Assembly (NCBI RefSeq): GCF_009711135.1
Contig: NZ_WMIC01000004.1
Location: forward strand, 372,001-436,000
Source: Flavobacterium sp. LC2016-01
GTDB lineage: Bacteria > Bacteroidota > Bacteroidia > Flavobacteriales > Flavobacteriaceae
Length of the DNA: 64,000 bases
Direction: 5' to 3'
Shown here: one piece after another, positions 35,974 through 44,567 of the stretch
How positions within the stretch are numbered: position 1 is the stretch's first letter
Layout of the letters: each line of letters starts with the position of its first letter
The notes under the pieces: generated by a model
Database searches by the model: none
Seen by the model: only the letters and a program-made list of their open reading frames with translations
Told to the model about the DNA's origin: nothing
Position numbers and translations under genes: made by a program

Positions 35974-37899
35974 ATGAATTTAAAATTTACTTCCTCAATA
36001 ATTATACTCTTTATAATACTCTTCAATAATGCAATTTCAGCTCAAAATCAAAAGAATTTAGAAGGTGTTCAAGTTGCTTTTTTATCCGATGTTCATTTGC
36101 AGGATTTATTCGGAACATTCTCAGACAACGATTTTAAAGGAATTTTGAATACCAAAACCGGAAAATATGCGTTAATAAGAACGATGGCCTCGCAGTTGCA
36201 CTCGACGAGAATTTTCAATGAAAATTATTTTGCCTTCATCGCCGCTCTTGAAGATATTGCAAAAAGAAAGATAAAATACGTTGCGCTTCCTGGCGATTAC
36301 ACGGATGACGGACAGCCAATTCACGTGCGTGGACTCCAGAAAATTTTAGATCAGTACCAAAAGAAATACGGAATTGAATTTTTTATAACCACCGGAAATC
36401 ATGATCCGGTTGGACCATTTGCTCAGGAATCGGGTAAAGAAGATTTTTTAGGTAAAGAAGGAAAAAGCCAACCCATTTTTAGCAAAGACGGCATGTATAA
36501 GCCAAACATGAATATCGAACAGCCAGTTGTCATAACAGCCGATATTGCTAAAATGGGTTATTTTGGCATCACAGAAGATCTTAAAAATTTTGGTTTTTAT
36601 CCCAATAAAAAATACAAATTCTGGTCGACACCTTTCGCCAATTACACTTCTCAAAATTACGATTTCAAAAAAGCGGTCGAAGCTTCGCAATTAACTAAAA
36701 GAGTTTATAATGTTGCACCTGGATTTGAAGTTCCAGATGTGAGTTATGTCGTAGAACCAATTGACGGGCTTTGGTTAATGGCCATTGACGGGAATGTTTA
36801 TATTCCGAAGAAAACCGATGGCGATCCTAAAGATTCTAAAAATTATTCGGAAGCGAGTACGGGTTATAATAATGTCCTTTCGAATAAAAAACATCTTATA
36901 AAATGGGTTCAGGATATCTCGGCGGAAGCCAAACTTCGCGGAAAAACTTTAGTTGCTTTCAGTCATTTTCCGATGATTGATTTTAATGATGACGCTTCCG
37001 CGGAAATTAAAGAATTATTAGGTCCAAACAAATGGCAGTTAAACCGAGTACCTGTTGAAGAAGTGGCGCAGGTTTTTGCCGATGCCGGATTGAAAATTCA
37101 TTTTGGAGGCCATATGCATATCAATGATACGGGAATGCGCACGACTGCAAAAGGCAATACTTTAGTCAATATTCAAACGCCGTCGCTTGCAGCGTATATT
37201 CCGGCTTATAAATTATTGACGATTCAAAAAGATAATTTGGTCGATATTCAAACGATTACAATTGATGATGTTCCGAGATTTGATGAACTTTTTGATTTGT
37301 ATAAAATGGAATATCAGTTTTTAGCAAGTCAGAACACAAAAGATATTTGGAATATTGATATCCTGAAAACAAAGAATTACCATGATTTTACCGATTTTCA
37401 TTTGAAAGAATTAGTGCGTCTTCGTTTTTTAAAAGACGATTGGCCTGCTGATTTTGCTTCTTTTATTTTGAATGTTTCGGCTCAGGATTTATTGGTTTTA
37501 GCAAATATTAAATCCGATAAAGATTTTGATTTTATTCTGAAAAATAAAACAGAATTTCAAAAAGAATGGAATGAAGCTGAAGCAAAATCGGAACAAATTT
37601 TGGCACAAAATAATCTCAAAAAAGAAGATTTCAATTGGACAGGAAATGATCTTTTAATTGATTTTTACCGTTTTAGAAGTGCCGATGAATTGGCTCTTGC
37701 CGATGTTGGAGAGAAAAGAGCAAAACAATATAAAGTTTTATCGAAAATGTTTTTAGAAAATGCTGTTGCTTCAAATGATACGCTTCTTCAAAAACAGATG
37801 AAATTGTTCCTGACCATCTTCAATAAATTTATGCATGAAGTTCCTGCAGATCATTTTACGGTTGATTTGAAAACAGGTGAAGTTATTAGCGTTAAATAG
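35974..37899 (+). CDS. Secreted calcineurin-like metallophosphoesterase
   Basis: A 641-residue protein with a signal peptide (about 1-24). It has the complete metallophosphoesterase signature: LSDVH (D39, H41), PGDYTDDG (near 105-113), TTGNHDP (near 140), SHFP (near 330) and GGHMH (near 379). These residues hold two metal ions and cleave phosphate esters. The 240-residue C-terminal part (from about 400) is helical and of unknown role. It is periplasmic or exported. A secreted phosphoinositide-phospholipase-like enzyme lies downstream on the other strand, so both may serve phosphate scavenging, but no shared regulation is visible. Confidence 0.9.
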   Translation: MNLKFTSSIIILFIILFNNAISAQNQKNLEGVQVAFLSDVHLQDLFGTFSDNDFKGILNTKTGKYALIRTMASQLHSTRIFNENYFAFIAALEDIAKRKIKYVALPGDYTDDGQPIHVRGLQKILDQYQKKYGIEFFITTGNHDPVGPFAQESGKEDFLGKEGKSQPIFSKDGMYKPNMNIEQPVVITADIAKMGYFGITEDLKNFGFYPNKKYKFWSTPFANYTSQNYDFKKAVEASQLTKRVYNVAPGFEVPDVSYVVEPIDGLWLMAIDGNVYIPKKTDGDPKDSKNYSEASTGYNNVLSNKKHLIKWVQDISAEAKLRGKTLVAFSHFPMIDFNDDASAEIKELLGPNKWQLNRVPVEEVAQVFADAGLKIHFGGHMHINDTGMRTTAKGNTLVNIQTPSLAAYIPAYKLLTIQKDNLVDIQTITIDDVPRFDELFDLYKMEYQFLASQNTKDIWNIDILKTKNYHDFTDFHLKELVRLRFLKDDWPADFASFILNVSAQDLLVLANIKSDKDFDFILKNKTEFQKEWNEAEAKSEQILAQNNLKKEDFNWTGNDLLIDFYRFRSADELALADVGEKRAKQYKVLSKMFLENAVASNDTLLQKQMKLFLTIFNKFMHEVPADHFTVDLKTGEVISVK

Positions 37900-37904
37900 T
37901 TTTT

Positions 37905-37934
37905 CAGTCACAGTCACAGTCGCAGTTTTCAGTT
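37905..37934. repeat. CAGTCA short repeats
   Basis: Near-tandem hexamers CAGTCA, CAGTCA, CAGTCG, CAGTTT follow just after the phosphoesterase stop codon. Low-complexity tract. Confidence 0.6.
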
Positions 37935-37949
37935 TTATAATGAAATGAT

Positions 37950-38111
37950 TTTAACCGCAAAGAACGCTAAGATTTACGCAAAGCACGCAAAGTTTTTTTA
38001 AGCGTGATTTATGATATAAAAAGTTCGCAAAGCTTTATCCATATAGCTTTGCGAACTTCGCGTTTATGTGCGCAATCTTTGAAAAAAAAACTTGCGTTCT
38101 TTGCGGTTAAA
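37950..38111. repeat. CGCAAAG-family hairpin element, copy C
   Basis: The outer arms, TTTAACCGCAAAGAACGC (37950-37967) and its exact complement (38094-38111), pair over 18 bp. Nested inside is a second perfect 14-bp hairpin, AAGTTCGCAAAGCT (38021-38034) with AGCTTTGCGAACTT (38045-38058). Other copies are at 46468 and 48683, with a short one at 14940. Confidence 0.8.
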
Positions 38112-38138
38112 TTTTATTTCACACTTTATATAAAAATG

Positions 38139-38276
38139 TAGTCCCTATGGGACAATTTAGAAATGTTACTGTATAATATTTCTACCAATATAAAACCTCT
38201 CCGAGGTATACTCCGTTAGGAGTCGAATATTGGTAGGAAAAATATACGTCCATCTAGAATTGTCCCATAGGGACTA
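38139..38276. repeat. Nested inverted-repeat element with TAGTCCCTATGGGACAATT arms
   Basis: Bases 38139-38157 and 38258-38276 are perfect 19-bp inverted repeats. Inside, TATTTCTACCAATAT and ATATTGGTAGG... form a second stem, and CTCCGAGG / ACTCCGTTAGGAGT a third. The cloverleaf-like nesting with conserved words suggests a mobile non-coding repeat common in Bacteroidota. Together with its neighbours it fills the 440-base gap. Confidence 0.75.
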
Positions 38277-38282
38277 AATTGA

Positions 38283-38340
38283 ATCTCAAGTTTCAAGTCC
38301 CAATAAGAACCTGAAACCTGAAACAAAATAAAACTTGAAA
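38283..38340. repeat. CAAGTTTCAAGT / ACTTGAAAC low-complexity hairpin
   Basis: CTCAAGTTTCAAGT and AAAACTTGAAACT flank CCTGAAACCTGAAAC, ending exactly at the stop codon of the PI-PLC gene. It may act in its transcript end. A related CCTGAAA tract is at 48846-48870. Confidence 0.5.
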
Positions 38341-39399
38341 CTAGTTTGTACCATTCACAGGGTCAACTCTCACATAAGTTCCGTCATCATATTTAATTTG
38401 ATAAGGAGAATTAAAGAAAGTACTCGGTAAATAATAATCTGTCGAAATGATTTGCGCTCCTGATTTTTTAGCTGCTTCAAAATGAGAATAATCATTTGCT
38501 CTGGCTTCTTTTGTATCAGAATCTGCTCTGGTTCTTATTAAATAACCTTTTTTAACCAAATCAGCGATTGTTGGATCTTCAGAATTATTTTTAAATAGCC
38601 ACGCTGCTTCTGGTTTTCCAGGTTCAGCATTTATAAAAACGGCGCGTCCTTTTAAAGACGGGTGATTTAATGCGTACAAATCTCTTTTTGCGCCGTTATT
38701 ATCCAGAAGAAACAAGAATTTTCCTCTTGCTTTTTTCAGCGTTGGCCAGTTATTGTTTAAAACAGCTTCTTCAAGTGTTTTGTATTTTCCGCGCACCATG
38801 TCGGGCGTAATTAGTTTATTTCCTAGTCCTTTACGAAGCTCTTTGTCTAAAGCATCAAAAAGTTCAGGTGTAAATTTCTCTGCTTTTGTACCCAAATAAC
38901 TGTCATCATCTTTTGGTTCTAATGTGATAAAAACAGGAATATGATCAGGATTTGCGTCAGACCATTTTTTTAGTTCAGCAAGACAGCCTTGAAGCGTGTA
39001 GCAAGAAGTTCTAAAATCGATATCAATCATATGAAAAACTTTAAAACCCGGCTTTTTCATTTCTCCATTTGGGTCGTAAGCTTCTTGTGATTTTACAATG
39101 TCAAGACCTTTTGGATGTGCAAATTTTCCGCCTTGAACATCACCTTGAACATCAATTTCTAAATTGCGCAAACCTTTATTTAATTGGTCTGTAAGGCTTA
39201 TGTGTGTGTATTGCAATCCTTTTAGCGAACGTGTAGTATCTTTTGCCTGAATGGTATTGTATAAATCAGTTTCAATGGCGTGGCGGTAACTGTTGTGCGA
39301 ACCGATAACTTGTATCTGGTTGATTTTTAAATTGTCATCTTGCGCATGGCTCAATTGAAAAGTTCCAGCAAATAATAATGTAAACAAAATTTGTTTCAT
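38341..39399 (-). CDS. Secreted calcium-dependent phosphoinositide phospholipase C-like protein
   Basis: The start is placed at ATG 39399, which gives a normal signal peptide (MKQILFTLLFAGTFQLSHAQ); an upstream in-frame start at 39444 would add 15 residues with no family support. The mature protein, about 330 residues, matches the PI-PLC-C1 family: QVIGSHNSYRH near the N-terminus (catalytic histidine), NLEIDVQGD and FHMIDIDF (calcium ligands and second histidine), and VFITLEPKDD. The family is assigned to phosphodiester cleavage of phosphoinositides, but most bacterial members are untested. It is divergent from the ECF sigma gene, 267 bp away. Confidence 0.82.
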   Translation of the reverse strand: MKQILFTLLFAGTFQLSHAQDDNLKINQIQVIGSHNSYRHAIETDLYNTIQAKDTTRSLKGLQYTHISLTDQLNKGLRNLEIDVQGDVQGGKFAHPKGLDIVKSQEAYDPNGEMKKPGFKVFHMIDIDFRTSCYTLQGCLAELKKWSDANPDHIPVFITLEPKDDDSYLGTKAEKFTPELFDALDKELRKGLGNKLITPDMVRGKYKTLEEAVLNNNWPTLKKARGKFLFLLDNNGAKRDLYALNHPSLKGRAVFINAEPGKPEAAWLFKNNSEDPTIADLVKKGYLIRTRADSDTKEARANDYSHFEAAKKSGAQIISTDYYLPSTFFNSPYQIKYDDGTYVRVDPVNGTN

Positions 39400-39666
39400 G
39401 ATTTTGAATGAAATTAGGATTATTGAATTAAGGGGACGCAGCAAAAGAGAATTGCTTTTTTTAGAGGTTACTAAAGTAAACTTGGCACTTGGTTTTTGTG
39501 TTAGCTAAAGTAAAAGAAATCGCAAAACAAATGTCATCTTTAGTCGAAAATAGTAGTATTAATAAAACAAGTGGAGTCGAAATTTAATTTAAAGATAACT
39601 TTCAGACAAAAAGTATTGGTATTGTATTTTATTAATTTACATCACCAAATACTACCAAAAAATACC

Positions 39667-40191
39667 ATGAAGAACCCTGAAATTTTTGAACAAACGTATA
39701 CGCAATACTGGAAAAAACTTAATGCTTTTTCGTATACGATGACTCAGGATAAAGACTTGGCTCAGAATATAGTGCAGGATGTTTTTATTGATTTATGGGA
39801 ACGCAAAGACGATTTGAACATCAATGCAATTGAACCGTATTTATTTCGCGCGGTAAAAAATCAGGTTTTTAAGCATTATCAAAACAACAGGTTTGACAAG
39901 ACGATTCTGGAAGATCAGTTTGAAGATTACATTATTGACAATTTTGCGTCGATTGATCCAGAATTAATGGATTTGCTTTATGCCTTATTGGATCAACTTC
40001 CGGAGAAAAGAAAAGAAGTTTTATTAATGTACAAATTTCAGGATATGTCAATCGATCAGATTGCAGATGAACTTGGAATTTCGAAACAAACGGTGAAAAA
40101 CCAAATTTCATCGGCAATAAAACAATTGCGCGAAGGCTTGAAAGACTTGGCCTGGCTGGCGCCTTTATTTATTTTTCATAAAAACTTTTAA
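39667..40191 (+). CDS. ECF RNA polymerase sigma factor
   Basis: The start is set at ATG 39667 (MKNPEIFEQTYTQYWKKL), because the longer frame begins with GTG and adds 32 residues unlike the family. The 174-residue protein has sigma region 2 (ALAQNIVQDVFIDLWERKDDL, EPYLFRAVKNQVFKHYQ) and region 4 (LPEKRKEVLLMYKFQDMSIDQIADELGISKQTVKNQ). It belongs to the Bacteroidota ECF group that works with a FecR anti-sigma factor and a SusC-type receptor with an N-terminal signalling domain. That full set follows here: FecR, SusC and SusD genes. Its target is probably the susCD pair and perhaps the divergent PI-PLC gene. Confidence 0.93.
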   Translation: MKNPEIFEQTYTQYWKKLNAFSYTMTQDKDLAQNIVQDVFIDLWERKDDLNINAIEPYLFRAVKNQVFKHYQNNRFDKTILEDQFEDYIIDNFASIDPELMDLLYALLDQLPEKRKEVLLMYKFQDMSIDQIADELGISKQTVKNQISSAIKQLREGLKDLAWLAPLFIFHKNF

Positions 40192-40274
40192 GATAACTTT
40201 CTGTTGACGTTTTCATAATATTTCTGGATAGTACGATTTCAAGATTCTGGTACTTATAGGTAACAATAAGTATT

Positions 40275-41198
40275 ATGATAAAAAGAATTAAACATAGTTT
40301 AGAACATCTTATCGATAAAAGTTCACAAAATAAAACTTCAATTGCCGAGGAAAATCTGCTTAATGATTTTGCTTTTACACAATATCAAAAATCGAAATGG
40401 GATGAGCTTTCGATGGGAAATTCTCAAGAAGTTTCTCAAGATATATATGATAATATTCAGTTTCGAATAGGAAAAAAGAAAACCTTTAATCCTTATTTAA
40501 AATATATAGCAGCTGCCAGTATTCTTGTTCTTGCCGGTTTAGGCTTTTGGCTTAAACCAGAAATTGCTGTCGAAAAGCAATTATCGTTTAAAACATCATC
40601 AATTCCCAAATCTATCAAGTTAAGTGATGGCTCGAAAATTTATCTGGCAGCAAATTCATTATTTCAATATCCTGAAAAATTTGAGGGAGATGAAAGAAAA
40701 GTTACTCTTTTAAAAGGAAATGCATTTTTTGAAATCACTAAAGACAAAAAAAATCCCTTTATAATTACTTCAAGAGAAATTAAAACTAGGGTAGTAGGGA
40801 CTTCATTTCACATTCAGTTGTCAAAATCAAAATGTGAAGTGATCGTGGTAACAGGAAAAGTGAATGTGAGTTCGAAAGGACAGAGTGTGGATTTGGTTCC
40901 GAATGACGAAGCTTTATTCGAATCAAATAAACTGACAAAACAATTGGCCGATAAATCGCTTTTAGTGAATTGGTACACAACCGATGTGACTTTAAATCAA
41001 ACTACTCTGAAGCAAGTTATTACCATTTTACAATATAAATATGGAGTTTCATTTCAATATGATAATGAGCGCGTATTAGCAACGCCGTTAACGGTATTTA
41101 TCAAGAAAGACGCAACATTAGAGAATGTTTTAGAGCAAATAAATTATATCACAAACCTAAAATTCAAAGTTTATGGCGAAATAGTAAAAGTGGATTAA
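40275..41198 (+). CDS. FecR-type anti-sigma factor
   Basis: A 307-residue inner-membrane protein. It has a cytoplasmic N-terminal region (1-72), one membrane segment (about 73-91, YIAAASILVLAGLGFWL), a periplasmic FecR domain (about 100-205, with LSDGSKIYLAANS and VVGTSFHIQ) and a C-terminal DUF4974 domain (about 235-305). It holds the ECF sigma factor until the signalling domain of the SusC receptor reports substrate. It lies 83 bp after the sigma gene and 75 bp before susC. Confidence 0.93.
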   Translation: MIKRIKHSLEHLIDKSSQNKTSIAEENLLNDFAFTQYQKSKWDELSMGNSQEVSQDIYDNIQFRIGKKKTFNPYLKYIAAASILVLAGLGFWLKPEIAVEKQLSFKTSSIPKSIKLSDGSKIYLAANSLFQYPEKFEGDERKVTLLKGNAFFEITKDKKNPFIITSREIKTRVVGTSFHIQLSKSKCEVIVVTGKVNVSSKGQSVDLVPNDEALFESNKLTKQLADKSLLVNWYTTDVTLNQTTLKQVITILQYKYGVSFQYDNERVLATPLTVFIKKDATLENVLEQINYITNLKFKVYGEIVKVD

Positions 41199-41273
41199 AA
41201 CAAAAAAGCAGCTGCTGAGAACAACTGCCTTTGAATAAATTAAGTATCGTAAAAAAAACCAATAACTTAAATC

Positions 41274-44200
41274 ATGTATTTTAAAACTTCTTATTTAAAT
41301 CTAAAGAGTCTTTTCTTTTTAGTTCTGGCTTTACTGACCTTACAGACAGGTTACAGTAAAACAGTTTTAGTAAAAAAATCAAAAATAGAAAATAAAATAG
41401 AAAAAGCAACTCTTGTTTCTATATTTTCAAAACTAAGTCAGCAAACTGATTATAAATTCAGCTACGGACAAGCTGTAATTGCTGATAACACAACGTACAC
41501 AGTAAATTTTGCAGGCGAAACAGTTTCGGCAATTTTGAACGATCTTTCAAAAAAAGCAAATTTTAATTACAACATTAACGGAAAATTAGTTTTGATTCAG
41601 AAAACAGCTTCGCCAAAAGTGGCAACAAATATAGCTGTAGACAGAGTTAAAGTAAAAGGTAAAGTAATTGATGAAAACAAATTGCCAATTCCGGGTGCAA
41701 CAATCACTGAAACAAGTTCATCAAACAGTACGGTTTCTAATTTTGACGGTGAATTTGAAATTACTGTTGGAGAAGGAAAAACAATCGAAGTATCTTATTT
41801 AGGATACAAAAATAAAGTCGTTGCTGTACAAAAAACTTTTATGACGATTCAGTTAGAACCAAATACTGCTGAATTAAGTGAAGTTTTAGTAGTTGGTTAC
41901 GGAAAACAATCTAAAAAAGATGTTACTGGAGCTGTTACACAGCTTGAAGCTGCAAGTTTTAAGCAAGGTGTAAATATTTCTGTGGATAATTTAATGCAGG
42001 GAAAAATCGCCGGAGTTCGTGTGGTTAACACAAGCGGTGAGCCTGGAGCAGGAGTAAATGTTACGATTAGAGGAGTTGGTTCAATCAGAAGCGGAAGTAC
42101 GCCTTTGTTTGTTGTTGATGGTGTGCCTTTGTCAAATGATGACGTGAGTCCGTCAGGAAGTAATGTTGGTTTCGGAAATTCATCGGCTAAAAATCCATTG
42201 AACTTTTTGAATACAAGCGATATTGAATCGATTACAGTTTTAAAAGATGCTTCGGCAGCAGCAATTTATGGTGCTAGAGGATCAAATGGAGTTGTTTTGG
42301 TTACGACTAAAAAAGGTTCAAAAGGCGAAGGAACTTTAACTTTTGATACATACACAGGAGTTTCAAATGTAGCTCACAAATTAGACGTTTTAGATGCTGA
42401 CCAATATAGAAAAGCAATTAAAGATCCAGCTTTTGATCACGGCGGAAATACAGATTGGCAAGATGTGATTTTTAGAACAGCTATTACAACAAATAATTCA
42501 TTGGCTTTTTCAAAACAAACGGAGACTGGAAATTATTATGCTTCGATTGCACAGATGAACCAGGAAGGAATTATCAATACGAGTAATTTCAAACGTATGT
42601 CGGGAAGAATTAATGCTGCAGAATCGTTTTTGGATAACAAACGTCTGAAAGTAAAAATGAATCTTACGGCAAGTGAAACGAAAGATAATGGAGTTCCTAC
42701 AAGTGATGACGGAGGTTCTAACGGACAGCTTATTGTTCATACTTTGATGGCAAACCCAACAAGATCTGTTTTTGATGCAAATGGGAATTACACCAACTTT
42801 AATATGAATGCGCATTATAATCCAGCTTATTTATTGAGCATTTATGACGATGTAACGCGTACGTTGAGAGTTTTAGGAAATTTAGAAGCTTCGTTACGAA
42901 TTGTTAACGGATTGGAATATAAATTAAACATTGGTTTTGACCGTTCTGCATCAGAAAGAAATACGACTATTTTTCCAAACTTAACCGATTTGAATCCAAA
43001 AGGGAAATATGTTCAGAATAATTTAGATTCAAGAAACTCTTTGATTGAGCATTATTTGACCTATAACTTGAATTTAGATAAACATAAACTTGAAGCTTTA
43101 GGCGGATTTTCATATCAAAAATTTGAAAGATCAGGAACTGCTTTCAGTGTTGATGGAATCACAAATCAAGGAGTTGGTGTACCGCCAGCAATTAATCCTG
43201 GTTTTGCAGGAACACAATCTGGAGTTTCAGGATATGCACAGGAAAATGAGCTTCAGTCTTATTTTGGAAGAGTAAATTATACTTTCAACAATAAATATCT
43301 TTTGACAGCTTCGATGAGAGCGGATGGTTCGACTCGTTTTGGAAAAAACAACAAATACGGTTATTTCCCGTCAGCAGCCTTAGGATGGAATATCTCTAAA
43401 GAACAATTCTTAGAAGATGTAACTGCAGTAGACAACTTAAAATTAAGAGCGAGCTGGGGACAAACAGGAAATCAAGAAGTTGAAAACAAAATTACACAGG
43501 CAAGTTACTCACTTTCTGGTGCTGATGGATATTATTTATACAACGATTTAAATTTGGTAAACGGAGTTTCTGTAAACAGAACACCAAATCCTGATTTGAA
43601 ATGGGAAGTTGTAACGCAATACAATTTAGGTTTAGATTTCAATTTATGGAAAGATAAATTGTATGGAACAGTAGATTATTTCAATAAAACTACAACGGAT
43701 GCGATTTTGAATGTTCCATCTCAGGCTTTGAGTCCAACAACTACAATTTGGACAAATATTGACGGGAAAATCATCAATAAAGGCTTTGAATTTATGTTAG
43801 GTTCAAAATTGATTGACAAAAAAGATTTTTCTTGGAATGTTGATTTGAACGGTGCGACTTTGAATAATAAAATTGAAGACTTGCCAGTTTCAGAAATTTT
43901 GACAGGAACTATTTCAGGACCAGGACAATCTGGAGTTAACGCGAATATTTACAAAAGCGGTTATGCAGCTGGATCTTTCTACTTATTACAGCACATTGGT
44001 TTTGATGCAAACGGAGCAAATATTTTTAAAGATCAAAACGGAGACGGAAAAATTGACAATAGTGACAGAATCATCATTGAGGGTGCTTTGCCAACATTCT
44101 ATTACGGTTTCAACAGTGATATGAGATACAAAAACTTTACGTTCTCTTTCTCAATCATTGGACAAACAGGTGGTTATTTATTGAATAATACAGGATTAAA

Positions 44201-44558
44201 TGCTTTAAACATAAACAACTTGGCTTCTGATAGAAACGTAGCAACAGGTTATTATGAGTCTGGAGCAAACGCAACAAATTCACCAATTTTATCGACACTT
44301 TTCTTAGAGAAATCTGATTTTATCCGATTGAATACAGCGCGTGTAGGTTACAATTTTGACTTAAAAGGAATCAACTGGATTAATGGTTTGACACTTTATG
44401 TTACAGGACAAAACTTAGTTACAATTACAAATTATACAGGTTTTGATCCGTTAATCAACAGTCCAAAATCAAACGGTGGAAACCAGTCAATTGGTATTGA
44501 TTATGCTGCTTACCCAACTTCTAGAACGTTCAGTTTTGGAGCAACTTTAAAACTATAA
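41274..44558 (+). CDS. SusC/RagA-family TonB-dependent transporter with STN signalling domain
   Basis: A 1094-residue outer-membrane importer. It has a signal peptide (about 1-28), an STN domain (about 40-112) that contacts the FecR anti-sigma factor, a carboxypeptidase-regulatory-like domain (about 126-200, VKGKVIDENKLPIPGATI), a TonB-box region (ELSEVLVVGYGKQSK), a plug with TIRGVGSI and LFVVDGVPL, and a long beta-barrel ending in F-G-A-T-L-K-L. With SusD it takes up an oligomer across the outer membrane using TonB energy. The substrate is unknown: there is no glycosidase in the cassette. Confidence 0.95.
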   Translation: MYFKTSYLNLKSLFFLVLALLTLQTGYSKTVLVKKSKIENKIEKATLVSIFSKLSQQTDYKFSYGQAVIADNTTYTVNFAGETVSAILNDLSKKANFNYNINGKLVLIQKTASPKVATNIAVDRVKVKGKVIDENKLPIPGATITETSSSNSTVSNFDGEFEITVGEGKTIEVSYLGYKNKVVAVQKTFMTIQLEPNTAELSEVLVVGYGKQSKKDVTGAVTQLEAASFKQGVNISVDNLMQGKIAGVRVVNTSGEPGAGVNVTIRGVGSIRSGSTPLFVVDGVPLSNDDVSPSGSNVGFGNSSAKNPLNFLNTSDIESITVLKDASAAAIYGARGSNGVVLVTTKKGSKGEGTLTFDTYTGVSNVAHKLDVLDADQYRKAIKDPAFDHGGNTDWQDVIFRTAITTNNSLAFSKQTETGNYYASIAQMNQEGIINTSNFKRMSGRINAAESFLDNKRLKVKMNLTASETKDNGVPTSDDGGSNGQLIVHTLMANPTRSVFDANGNYTNFNMNAHYNPAYLLSIYDDVTRTLRVLGNLEASLRIVNGLEYKLNIGFDRSASERNTTIFPNLTDLNPKGKYVQNNLDSRNSLIEHYLTYNLNLDKHKLEALGGFSYQKFERSGTAFSVDGITNQGVGVPPAINPGFAGTQSGVSGYAQENELQSYFGRVNYTFNNKYLLTASMRADGSTRFGKNNKYGYFPSAALGWNISKEQFLEDVTAVDNLKLRASWGQTGNQEVENKITQASYSLSGADGYYLYNDLNLVNGVSVNRTPNPDLKWEVVTQYNLGLDFNLWKDKLYGTVDYFNKTTTDAILNVPSQALSPTTTIWTNIDGKIINKGFEFMLGSKLIDKKDFSWNVDLNGATLNNKIEDLPVSEILTGTISGPGQSGVNANIYKSGYAAGSFYLLQHIGFDANGANIFKDQNGDGKIDNSDRIIIEGALPTFYYGFNSDMRYKNFTFSFSIIGQTGGYLLNNTGLNALNINNLASDRNVATGYYESGANATNSPILSTLFLEKSDFIRLNTARVGYNFDLKGINWINGLTLYVTGQNLVTITNYTGFDPLINSPKSNGGNQSIGIDYAAYPTSRTFSFGATLKL

Positions 44559-44567
44559 TTTATTATT

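Noticed and set aside
39571-39666. GTG start for the ECF sigma factor
   Set aside because: The added 32 residues do not resemble sigma factors, and ATG 39667 gives the normal N-terminus.
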